From positions 24,618,513 to 24,682,512 of the forward strand of contig CM043968.1 of the NCBI GenBank assembly GCA_014529385.2: DNA of 64,000 nt, read 5' to 3'. The notes beneath the pieces are model-generated. The model had not been told where the DNA came from. It made no database searches and saw nothing but the letters and a program-made list of their open reading frames with translations. The translations under genes and the position numbers were made by a program. The stretch comes from Adiantum capillus-veneris (Eukaryota > Streptophyta > Polypodiopsida > Polypodiales > Pteridaceae). Below, in pieces: positions 52,745-63,028 of the stretch; position 1 is the stretch's first letter, and every line of letters starts with the position of its first letter.

Positions 52745-53603
52745 AGAGGTTTGGTCTGGCAAGCCTGCTTCATATGATCACTTACGCATTTTTGGTTGCG
52801 AAGCTTTTGTGCATGTTAGACCTGAGTTGAGGAGTAAACTAGATGCGAAGTCCATTAAAGGCCTCTTCATGGGATATGGTGAAGAAGGCGAAATGGGTTA
52901 CACGATTTGGTTACCTCACCTCAAAAGGGTTGTACGCGACCGGGATGTTGTTTTTAATGAGGCAAGGCTACTTCAAAACAATTGTGCCTCAAAGCATGAC
53001 CATAAAAGGGTGAAATTTCAGCATGACCAGCCACCTGTTAGGCCTATTTTTGACCCTCAGGATGCACCACAAATGGCTAAAAATGTAGATGATCCAGTGG
53101 TGTTTGAGCCAGATGATGTTGGACAGCAAATTGAGGCTCCTGAAGGGCATTTGCAGCCAAGAAACCTAGAAACAATGTTGAAAATGGTGCTGAAAATGAT
53201 GTACATCAGCCCATTGTTGATGATTTTGTAGCGCCACATGATGTAAACCCATTGCCGGATAATGTGGATCATTGCGTGAGGTGGTCTACTCGTCAAAGAC
53301 GGCCTGTGAGTCGATATGACCCATCTTTGCATTACATTATGTTGACAGATGAGGAAGAGCCTCTTACGTATAAAGAGGCAAAGACATGTGAGCACAGCGA
53401 CAAGTGGGAGCTTGCTATGCATGAAGAGATTAAAGCTTTGCATGCTAATCATACTTGGGATTTGGTTGAATTGCCCAAAGGAAGAAACGCTATTCCTAAC
53501 AAATGGGTGTATAAAATCAAGACTGTTGATGCAAAACCCAAGTATAAGGCAAGGCTTGTGGCAAAGGGATATGTTCAAACCAAGGGCATAGACTTTCAGG
53601 AAG
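52745..53603 (+). pseudogene. C3 integrase C-terminus, linker and RT start
   Basis: 52809-53231 holds KGLFMGYGEEGEMGY and VRDRDVVFNEA, then the linker. After a frameshift, 53252 onward reads EHSDKWELAMHEEIKALHAN, KWVYKIKT and LVAKGYVQTKGIDFQEV, the beginning of RT. It is cut at 53603 by G3. Confidence 0.85.
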
Positions 53604-54897
53604 TGTTGCTAATTGGACTATTTTCTTGAATATTTTTAATGATTAATCTCTTTTTCTAGGATATTTTATTGTGTATACTAAGAACTGTTAAAAGATTGTA
53701 GCTACAGGAAGTGCCATCAAGAACAGACAACTCTGATGTGTCATTTGATGGGTTACGGTAAACATCGCGAAGGAGTTTCCATAAGTTCGGTGGAAAGAGC
53801 CGGGTTACGAGTGCCCCTGATGCGTCACATGATGGGTGACGGGTGCATCAGAAAGGGGACATTCCGTAGACTAAGGAGGAAATCCGAACTGAGTAAGAAA
53901 ATACGCATAAGAACGGAAGCACAAGAATAAAGATGGGTTCAATGAAGCTTTTTACGAAAAGCAAGAATATTCGCGAGAGGGCAGATGTTTCCCCGCGAGG
54001 AGTCTGTGTTTGCATTGCATCTGTGCCGTGTTCTGCACCCGGGGACGCCTGGAATGTGTTCGTGTAGCATTGTTTTCACTAACTGAGTGAGTTTTTAAAG
54101 TTTGAACAGGTTCACACTTTATTTTATAAAGTGGCCGATCACTTTTAAGTGACCAGCCCTCTTATAATAAAATAAAGCAAGGCTCTTCAAAAAAAAGCAT
54201 ACGTTAAAAAAAACTCAGCGCTAATAAGCTACGCAGGGCTGTACGGCAGCAGCGTTCTCTCTCTCTCCTCTCTCTAGGGCGCCATTTCTTTCTTTTTGGG
54301 GTCGCTGTTCCCGCCGGGTGCCAAGGCCTATAAAAGAGGCAGGTAGCGTTCAGTTTTGGAGAAGGGGATCGCAACAATCCAAAAGTGCAAGCGCTGGAGA
54401 ATCTGATAGCAAGTGCCGGCGACGGATTTCGCGAGAGTTCGTGTGCCGACGGAGTGCAAAAGTCGCTTTCTCGAGCGAGGAGCAACAGGTATAATTTGTC
54501 GTTTACACATCGCGAGTATTGCTTTGTGTGATTGTTTTGCAAGAATCTCCCTTCCTACGGGAAAGCCCCTCACGGGAAGTACGGCTTCACGCCTAAGTCC
54601 CTTACGGGAAAGTGCGGCCTCGCGCCTAAGTCCCTCACGGGAAAGAACGGCCTTGTGCCCAAGCCCTTTACGGGAAAGCACGACCTTCGGGTCTAAGATT
54701 ACAGAACGGAGGGGTGTCCTCGGGTTCTCGTGCTTGTATATGAATTCTCCCTGAATAAAGAATACTCTTGACGGGGAGGGGGACCAGCCCATCTTCTGGT
54801 CCCCAATACTGTGTCGATCTTCTCCCTTCTCTCACATTTGCAAAGTATTTTATTTTTCAGATTTCTAAGTGCTCGTGTACGCTCCCATTTTGTGACA
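53604..54897 (+). repeat. G3 5' LTR (1,294 bp)
   Basis: It begins TGTTGCTAATTGG and ends TTTTGTGACA. TATAAAAG at 54329-54336 is the TATA box, AATAAA at 54754-54759 the polyadenylation signal. Four tandem units of 32-33 bp built on ACGGGAAAG lie near 54567-54697, between the two. Confidence 0.95.
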
Positions 54898-54898
54898 G

Positions 54899-54910
54899 TG
54901 GTATCAGAGC
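54899..54910 (+). promoter_or_regulatory. G3 primer-binding site
   Basis: TGGTATCAGAGC, one base after the LTR. Confidence 0.95.
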
Positions 54911-54967
54911 TCGGACTCCTCTCTTTCTCTGCAAAGAAGGACGATTCCGGGAAGAACGGGAAGAACC

Positions 54968-56326
54968 ATGTCGAGCCAAGGGAGAAGCGTTGAAGAGGAG
55001 CTTCAACAAGTGCAAGCTCAGCTTGCGGATTTGCAACAAATCTTACTATTGCCCGATGTCCAAAAGCTTTTGGGCGGAATGAAGAGAACGAATGGAACCG
55101 ATGCAGCCGGGCATCCACACCACATTGTTGGCTTGAGACCATAGGAAGAAAGAGAAGAAGTACGTGCCGAGGTGCACAAAGGATCAGCGGATCGGAATGA
55201 ACGGCCTACTCCAAGGAAAGGCCAGGAAAAAGCGCTCTCTTTGCTAGACGAGAGCAAGGACATCTCTATCTCATCTCCATCTTACTCTCTTGATTATACT
55301 TCTACTTCTCGATCGTCTCGTCAGAAGAAGGAAGCCGCTACTACTACTACCCTACATCAACCTAAAGATAAGCCTCAATTCAAGAAGCATGGTCGCAAGT
55401 CTCAACATCGCATGAGAGTCTTCAAATCGGGCGACAAGGACATTAAGTTCGAAACCTACAACGGGCGGAGAGATATCTCCAAAGCACTGTCTTTCATCAG
55501 ACAGTTTGAAGTCGCCTTTACCAATGGGCACTTCACAGAAAGATCCAAATTACGCCATGTGGGGATGCACCTCAAGGAAACGGCAAGTAATTGGTGGTTA
55601 GCCAAGATTCTGGAAGGTTCTCAGACCAGAACTTGGGAGAGATTCAAATCTGAATTTTATGAACAGTTTCTTCCGCCTGACTTCAAGCAAGACATACGGA
55701 AGGAATGGGACTGACTCGCCCAGAAGGAACATGAGAGAGTCACGACCTATGTGGACAAATATTGGTCGGTTATTCTGAAGGTCACTCCCTTCATGAAGAT
55801 TGCCGACGAGGAAAAGAAACGAAAGTTCGAAGCGGGTCTCCAACCGCAGCTTCGAAAGAGTATGAAAGTGTATCCGCATGACACTCTTCAGAGGATGATG
55901 GAGTCAGCAATCATTGTTGAGGATTTGCACTCAACTGGGACGCCCAGAAAAATGGAGCATAGCACTTACCGTGCAAGACAAAGAGGGGTCTACGATGACC
56001 AAGGGGGCCAAGGAAGAAAACGTCCTCCATCTAGGAAGCCAGAGGGCAATGGCAAGCGAACTAAGTATCTTTCTCCTACTCAACTTCAAACTTTCAGAGA
56101 GGAAGGAAGATGCTTCTACTGTGGTGAGAAAGGACATATGAAACCAGATTGCCCGCTAAAGCAGCAACGGCAAGAACAAGCCTCTACCAAGCAAGAGAAA
56201 GCAAGGAAGGAACCCGCTCCACCAAGCTCGAACTCAATTCCAGATGTTCAAGGAAACACAGAAACGGAGAAAGGGAAGCGTCAACTTCTGAAGGGCTGGG
56301 GTCTTTGTACAACCAGCGAGTACTGA
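54968..56326 (+). pseudogene. G3 gag, two in-frame stops
   Basis: ATG 54968 opens a single frame of 452 codons to TGA 56324-56326. It is interrupted by TAG at 55142 and TGA at 55712. The N-terminus is a coiled-coil-like helix (EEELQQVQAQLADLQQ). The gag core has FIRQFEVAF, ASNWWLAK and TWERFKSEFYEQFLP near 55490-55690. The knuckle CFYCGEKGHMKPDC lies near 56111-56155. Both stops can arise from a sense codon by a single C-to-T change. Confidence 0.9.
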
Positions 56327-56594
56327 TTCTTTATGATCCAGGATCCACGGATAACTTCATCTCCCTGGATACGGCGGAACATTTGTGCCTCAACCGGCTC
56401 AGCTTGGCACACAGGTTACATCCGGATTAGCATTCGAGGGGTTGACAACCAATGCAACTCCCGTGCAAGGACAGCTCAATCTTCGGATTGGCGAGTACAA
56501 GGACCGCGAATCATTTTTGATGGCACCCATCGAGGGATGTGATATCATCTTGGGTATGCCATGGCACTTCCACATGACACCTATTCCCGAATAA
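56327..56594 (+). pseudogene. G3 protease, frameshifted
   Basis: The active-site stretch LYDPGSTDNFIS near 56330-56365 is in the frame after gag, with DPGST in place of the commoner D(S/T)GA. A second frame change near 56410 gives the rest, ending with the flap-end motif GCDIILGMPWH near 56535-56570. A TAA at 56592-56594 separates it from RT in the same frame. Confidence 0.8.
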
Positions 56595-59500
56595 GTGGAA
56601 AAGACCCTCACTTTTGATCATGGGGTTAAGAAAATAAAAATTCATGCTCATGTAGGAGATTGGCAGTTCCCAATTGTAAGTCATATCTCCATTAAGAAAG
56701 AAATGAAGAAGTGTGTTTCTGCTTACTTGATTTTTGCACGTGAGAAGGATAAAACTAGTGGGGATTCACTCTCTAGTCTGGACATTAAGCGTTTTCAATT
56801 TATTGAAAAGTACAAAGATTGTTTCACGGAAACACTCCCTGATGAACTACCTCCGGTACGCCAGGAAGATCACCGCATAGATCTCATACCGGGTAGCTCG
56901 CCTCCCAATCAACCCCCTTATCGGGTGAGTCTTGCTCAACAAGAGGAAATTTTGAAGCAAGTCAACGAGCTTCTAGAGAAAGGGTTAGTACGGCCAAGTG
57001 CTTCACCCTACTACTCTCCAGTTCTACTGGTGCAGAAGAAAGATGGCACGTTTCGAATGTGCATAGACTATAGGTCTTTAAACAAGATCACGGTCAAGAA
57101 TCGCTTTCCGATCCCTCAGATTGATGATATACTTGATAAGTTGCAGTGTGCCAGTGTCTTTAGTCGCATAGACTTAAAGAGTGGGTATCATCAGATACGG
57201 ATCGCCCCTGAGGATGTCCATAAGACTGCTTTCCGCACAACCTTTGGACTATATGAATTTTTGGTAATGCCTTTCGGCTTGACCAATGCTCCTGCGACGT
57301 TCAATCGCATGATGGACCGCATTTTCAGCCCGTATCGAGCTTTTACGGGAGCATTCTTTGACGACATACTCATCTTCTCTAAGTCAGAAGAGGAACATCG
57401 GAAGTACTTGGACCTAGTGTTTCAAGAATTGCGAAAGCATGAGTTGCATGTGAATGCAAAGAAGAGCGAGTTCTTTCTCTCAGAGATACACTATCTCGGC
57501 CATATAGTCTCTCACAATCAAGTGAGTATGGATCCTACCAAGATCCGAGTGGTAGAAGATTGGCCTATTCCCACTACGGTACATGATGTACGTAGCTTCC
57601 TAGGATTATGTTCGTATTATCAAAGGCTTGTCCGAGGATTTGCCCATGTAGCAGGACCACTTCATGACTTGACAAAGAAGAAGATTCCTTTCAGATGGGG
57701 ATCAAGACAACAAGGAGCTTTTGATCGGCTCAAGTACTTGCTAAGCCATGGACCTATTTTGATAGTGCCTGACTTAAGGAAACCATTTGAGGTTCACTGC
57801 GATGCTTCAGGCGATTGCATCGGAGCAGTGTTAAACCAAGAAGGCCATGCAGTGGCCTACAAAAGCAGACGGCTTAAGGATGCAGATTTGCATGCATCAA
57901 TCTACGAAAAGGAACTCACAGCTATGATTCACGCCTTATCCAACTGGAAGCACTATCTTCTAGGAGCGGATTTTGTGATCAAGACTGATCACCAGAGTTT
58001 GTGGTATTTTCTTACGCAAAGGAAACTATCTGAGAAGCAGATGAGATGGGCAAACTTTTTGTCTATGTTTCACTTCCAGATCCTTCACACGGCTGGGAGT
58101 AAGAATGTGGTCGCGGACACATTGTCTAGGCGGCCAAGGGTGAACGCTATCACTTCGGTGTATCACCAAGAATTAGAAGCACTACCGGATTTGTATCCGA
58201 ATGATCCAGACTTCTCCACCGTTTGGGGAAAGCTACATCGTGGAGAGTATGAGTTTCCCTATTCCATTCGGGACGGTTATCTCTACCACCATCAAGCCAT
58301 ATGTGTTGCGGAACCATAGATCATGGATGAAGCACACGCTTCGCCTTACGCGGGTCATCGGGGTATTCTCCCTATGACCTTAGCAATGGAAAGATACTTC
58401 TTTTGGCCTAACCTTAAAGAAGACATTGATAAGTATGTCAAGGAATGCTTGGTTTGCCAAAAAGTGAAGTATGATCGGCATAAGACGCCTAGGTTGCTAC
58501 AACCATTGCATGTGCCTAATGAACCTTAGAAAAGTATTTCCATGGACTTCATCATGGACCTCCCTAGAACTCAGACTGGAAATGACGCGATCTGGACCAT
58601 TGTGGACAGGTTTAGCAAGCAAGCACACTTTATACCAGTCAAGAAAACGATCAAAGCAGATCATATGGCTAGGGTTTTTCTAGCACAGATCTTTAAGCAT
58701 CATGGAATGCCTAAGTCTATTGTGAGTGATTGAGATCCTCGCATGACAGGAAATTTTTGGCGTGCCTTGATGGATAATCTTGGTACGAAGTTGAATTTTT
58801 CATCTGCCTATCATCCTCAAACGGACGGGCAAAGTGAGATAGCCAATTCCACATTATTGGATATGTTAAAAGCTTATGTGTCAGACCGGCAATCTGACTG
58901 GGAGAAATATTTGCCTCTTGTCGAGTATGCGTATAACAATACCATACACTCATCGACGGGGAAAGCACCTTTTGAGATTCTCTATGGTAAGCCTTTGCTT
59001 CCACCGATCCTTTTAACTAAGGATAAGATCTTTGCAGCAGATGACTTTGTCCGGGATTTGGACACAGCCTACGGGCAAGTTAGGAGAGCTATTCTACGCT
59101 CTCAGGAAAAGCATAAGAAAGCTGCAGACAAGCACAGGAGGAATCTAGACTTAACAGTCGGACAGTTAGTCTTACTCAAGTTTGAGAAGGCAAGACTTAA
59201 GAAACAAGCGTCTCATAAGGGGAAGGTGGTAAACCTTTCTACCCGTTATTATGGGCCGTTTAAGATCATTGAGCAAGTGAATGATGTCACCTTCCGATTA
59301 GAGCTACCGCCTAATCGGAGGATCCATAATGCTTTCCATGTCAGTTTACTCCGGCCGTATGTGGGACCGCCTCCGAGCCAGCCTAGTGCTGAGGAACCTC
59401 CTGAGGTTGAGGAAACAGAAGAAATACTCCAACCGGAGCAGATAGTAAGTCATCAAGAGCGGCCCCTCAAGTCCGGAAAAATAACACGGAAGTATTTGGT

Positions 59501-59618
59501 TAAGTTTAAGAACTATTCGAATCTAGATGCTCAGTGGATGACACAGGAGGAATTAGCAACTTATCCCAAGATACTGGAGATATATGTTCAAGCACTACAG
59601 TTGAGGTCAACTGTTTAG
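56595..59618 (+). pseudogene. G3 reverse transcriptase, RNase H, integrase and chromodomain, three stops
   Basis: One frame covers about 1,007 codons and is stopped only at 58317 (TAG), 58527 (TAG) and 58731 (TGA). RT has [33 protein letters not shown] and the catalytic AFFDDILIFS near 57350-57380. RNase H has CDASGDCIGAVL, YEKELTAM and KTDHQSL. Integrase has a zinc-binding module (HASPYAGHRG, CLVCQK), the first Asp in SMDFIMD, the second in SIVSD next to the 58731 stop, and Glu in GQSEIANS. The C-terminal chromodomain-like end (KYLVKFKNY) reaches TAG 59616-59618. The domain order and tail make it a chromovirus. Confidence 0.92.
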
Positions 59619-59630
59619 AAGCCACAGGGA

Positions 59631-60922
59631 TGTTGCTAATTGGACTATTTTCTTGAATATTTTTAATGCTTAATCTCTTTTTCTAGGATATTTTATTGTG
59701 TACACTAAGAACTGTTAAAAGATTGTAGCTACAGGAAGTGCCATCAAGAACGGACAACTCTGATGTGTCATTTGATGGGTGACGGTAAACATTGCGAAGG
59801 AGTTTCCATAAGTTCGATGGAAAGAGCCGGGTTACGAGTGCCCCTGATGCGTCACATGATGGGTGACGGGTGCATCAGAAAGGGGGCATTCCGTAGGCTA
59901 AGGAGGAAATCCGAACTGAGTAAGAAAATACGCATAAGAACGCAAGCACAAGAATAAGATGGGTTCAATGAAGCTTTTTACGAAAAGCAGGAATATTCGC
60001 GAGAGGGCAGATGTTTTCCCGCGAGGAGTCTGTGTTTCCATTGCATCTGTGCCGTGTTTTGCACCCGGGGACGCCTGAAATGTGTTCGTGTAGCATTGTT
60101 TTCACTAACTGAGTGAGTTTTTAAAGTTTGAACAGGTTCACACTTTATTTTATAAAGTGGCCGGTCACTTTTAAGTGACCAGCCCTCTTATAATAAAATA
60201 AAGCAAGGCTCTTCAAAAAAAGCCTACATTAAAAAAAAACTCAACGCTAATAAGCTACGCAGGGCAGTACGGCAGCAGCGTTCTCTCTCTCTCCTCTCTC
60301 TAGGGCGCCAGTTTTTGCTTTTTGGGGTCGCTATTCCCGCCGGGTGCCAAGGCCTATAAAAGAGGCAGGTAGCGTTCAGTTTTGGAGAAGGGGATCGCAA
60401 CAATCCAAAAGTGCAAGCGCTGGAGAATCTGATAGCAAGTGCCGGCGACGGATTTCGCGAGAGTTTGTGTGCCGACGGAGTGCAAAAGTCGCTTTCTCGA
60501 GCGAGGAGCAACAGGTATAATTTGTCGTTTACACATCGCGAGTATTGCTTTGTGTGGTTGTTTTGCAAGAATCTCCCTTCCTACGGGAAAGCCCCTCACA
60601 GGAAGTACGGCTTCACGCCTAAGTCCCTTACGGGAAAGTGCGGCCTCGCGCCTAAGTCCCTCACGGGAAAGAACTGCCTTGTGCCCAAGCCCTTTACGGG
60701 AAAGCACGACCTTCGGGTCTAAGATTACAGAACGGAGGGGTTTCCTCGGGTTCTCGTGCTTGTATATGAATTCTCCCTGAATAAAGAATACTCTTGACGG
60801 GGGGGGGGACCAGCCCATCTTCTGGTCCCCAATACTGTGTCGATCTTCTCCCTTCTCTCACATTTGCAAAGTATTTTATTTTCAGATTTCTAAGAGCTCG
60901 TGTACGCTCCCGTTTTGTGACA
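59631..60922 (+). repeat. G3 3' LTR (1,292 bp)
   Basis: It matches the 5' LTR throughout, with scattered single-base changes and a few short indels (a few percent by eye). TATAAAAG lies at 60355-60362. It ends TGTGACA before GGAAG. Confidence 0.95.
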
Positions 60923-61517
60923 GGAAGTGTTCTCTCCTGTTGTGAAGATGACCACTTTGCGTGTACTGTTTGCCATAGTGGCTGCTCTTGACTTGGAAAT
61001 GGACCAAATGGATGTACATACCGCTTTCTTGCATGGTGATGTGGAAGAAGAGCTTTACATGAAGCAACCCGAGGGTTTTGTTATCCCCGGCAAGGAACAT
61101 TTGGTATGTATGCTCAATAGAAGCTTGTATGGGCTGAAACAATCATGTAGACAGTGGTACAAGAAGTTTGATCGCTTCATGCTTAAACATGGTTACAAAA
61201 GAAGCCATGCAGACCATTGTTTGTATACCAAACGTGATGAGGATGGCAGCCCCATCATTCTTGTGCTCTATGTAGACGATATGTTGATAGCTGCAAAGAA
61301 AAGAAGCATTGTAGATGCTCTTAAAGGGCAGCTGAAATCTGCGTTTTCAATGAAAGACCTTGGGACAGCTGAACATATACTTGGAGTGCGTGTTACACGG
61401 CAAAGAGACAAGCGCCTATTGTATTTGTCGCAAGAAAAGTACATTGAAAAGGTGCTGGACAGATTTAACATGGCTGAAGCAAAGCCCTCTTGGTGTGCCA
61501 TTACAGCCATATTTTAA
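60923..61517 (+). pseudogene. C3 reverse transcriptase, right part
   Basis: RT resumes after the GGAAG duplication with [45 protein letters not shown] and the catalytic LYVDDMLIAA near 61267-61296. Then MKDLGTAEHILGV and LSQEKYIEKVLDRF follow. A frameshift near 61490 ends it. The catalytic motif is intact. Confidence 0.9.
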
Positions 61518-62229
61518 AATCTCCAAGGATGATTGTCCCAAGTCAAAGGAAGAAGCCAATGACATGCAAAGTGTGCCTTATGCTTCAGCTTGTGATTCAC
61601 TTATGTATGTTGTGGTTGCTACTAGGCCTGACATAGCCCATGCAGTGGGAGTTGAGAGCCGGTTTATGGCTAATCCAGGCAAGTTGCATTGGGATGCAGT
61701 GAAGTCCATTATGAGGTACTTGAAAGAGACTAAAAACAAATGCCTCTTCTATGGTAAAGGACCAATGGAGTTCAAGGGATTTTGTGACTCTGACATGGCT
61801 GGTGATGTGGATACACGGAAATCCACAAGTGGCTATGTATTTACTCTTGCGGGAGGTGCTGTTTCATGGTGTTCTAGATTGCAAAAGATTGTTGCATTGT
61901 CTACTACAGAGGCTGAATATATTTCAGCCACTAAGGCTTCCAAAGAAGCTATTTGGTTAGCACGCCTATGCAGTGAGTTTGGCTTGCCTGCCAAGGCACC
62001 TATGCTTGGTTGTGATAGCCAGAGTGCTATATGTTTGGCAAAGAACGCCATGTATCATGCACGCACAAAGCATATTGATGTGCAATATCACTTCATACGA
62101 GAAGTGCTTGAGGATGGCCTTATTACATTGGTTAAGGTCCATACATCACAAAATCCAGCCGATACTCTCACTAAGTGCTTACCCAAAGCACAACATCAGC
62201 TATGCATAGAGATGGTGGGAGTCACGTAG
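61490..62229 (+). pseudogene. C3 RNase H
   Basis: In the new frame: VPYASACDSLMYV, DIAHAVGVESRFM, SGYVFTLAGGAVSW, STTEAEYISATKA, GCDSQSAICLAKN, TKHIDVQYHFIREVL and NPADTLTKCLP, to TAG 62227-62229. The order and residues are typical of copia RNase H. Confidence 0.88.
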
Positions 62230-62250
62230 CTTAAAGGCGCCATTTATGCC

Positions 62251-62264
62251 TTTAAGTGGGAGGT
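62251..62264 (+). promoter_or_regulatory. C3 polypurine tract
   Basis: TTTAAGTGGGAGGT directly before the 3' LTR. Confidence 0.85.
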
Positions 62265-62528
62265 TGTTGGGTTAAAGGCCTAAATAACCCCTTTTTGTAC
62301 ATTTTTATACTGTCCAGGTTCAATATGAACCTGGACACATTTTTTAAAGGTCACTTATAATAAAAGTGGGAAAACCCAAAACTCACTTATTGAGTTTTCC
62401 CCAAAAACATGAGCTCTCTCTCTTCTGCTAGCGCTTCCTCTCCTGCTGGCCTTCGCCTCCCCTCTCTGTACACACACTGCACTTCCTCGCGTGCTCTTTC
62501 ATTTGCACACACCGCCGCGCGCTCATCA
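62265..62528 (+). repeat. C3 3' LTR (264 bp)
   Basis: It begins TGTTGGGTTAAAGG and ends GCTCATCA. It contains a hairpin with GTCCAGGTTCA and TGAACCTGGAC arms around ATA, near 62312-62336. Confidence 0.95.
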
Positions 62529-62736
62529 GCTAATGGATTCTGATGGGAATTATGATGATCATGTTGTGTGCAACCGAAGTATATGCATCTATGCTAAGTG
62601 ACTGGGCATGCACGGTCTACGAATAGACTCACAAAAGTGCCAGATCACTGCTAATCTAAACTGACTGAACTGCCGGGAACCCTGCTATGGTGTACCTTGT
62701 CCACGGACACATAGGGTTGGGATGTGTCACGTGACA
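62529..62736 (-). repeat. A4 3' LTR, outer portion
   Basis: Right of C3, starting with the duplicated GCTAA, the reversed A LTR continues to its start GTGACA at 62736. Joined to 48652-49685 and counting the TSD once it makes about 1,237 bp, the expected LTR length. Confidence 0.9.
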
Positions 62737-63028
62737 TCCCCTCCTTTTCAAAGTGAGGTACTGGTACCGAACTGTATGGCGTTGAGGGAGATCGCCAACA
62801 GCATCCGAAATCCGGGAAGGGACTCTTCGTCGGCCCACTCTGAGGTGTGGGTCGTGCGGTACTTGAACTTCATAAAGGTCTACAACGCTTGCTTCTTTGG
62901 GCCGCGCCGAAAGCGACACAAAGTCTTCTGTGGCTCCTTCGATGCTTCAACTTCGTCTAGACTCCTGCTTCTTTCGTCTTCAAGAATCTCCATGGTTGAA
63001 AATTCTTCATGTACCAGTAGGAGGTTTT
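62737..63028 (-). mobile_element. A4 internal remainder
   Basis: Minus strand. The polypurine tract (reversed TCCCCTCCTTTTC) and the C-terminal part of the A reading frame are present. The frame reads TMEILEDERSRSLDEVE and ends KKQAL at a stop at 62880-62882, ten codons later than in A1-A2 because the A1-A2 stop codon is AAG here. About 1.8 kb of internal sequence and the primer site are missing. Confidence 0.8.

Larger units (their letters stand above)
53604..60922 (+). mobile_element. G3: nearly complete chromovirus (Ty3/gypsy), TSD GGAAG
   Basis: The element is 7,319 bp with LTRs of 1,294 and 1,292 bp and a perfect duplication GGAAG at 53599-53603 and 60923-60927. It encodes gag, protease, RT, RNase H, integrase and chromodomain in the Ty3/gypsy order. 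Coding damage is limited to five internal stops, one stop at the protease/RT junction and about two frameshifts. It is inserted in the RT of C3. Confidence 0.97.
49686..62528 (+). mobile_element. C3: Ty1/copia element with TSD GCTAA, carrying G3
   Basis: LTRs at 49686-49935 and 62265-62528 and a perfect duplication GCTAA at 49681-49685 and 62529-62533. It encodes gag, protease, integrase, RT and RNase H in copia order, with G3 (53604-60922) inserted in RT. Without G3 it is about 5.5 kb, the usual size for a full copia. It is broken by a few stops and frameshifts. Confidence 0.95.

Noticed and set aside
54328-54792. 154-codon antisense frame in the G3 5' LTR, also in the 3' LTR (60354-60818)
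   Set aside because: It is kept in both copies because the LTRs are nearly identical and because the 32-33 bp tandem units lack stops on that strand. No domain, and it overlaps promoter and R region.
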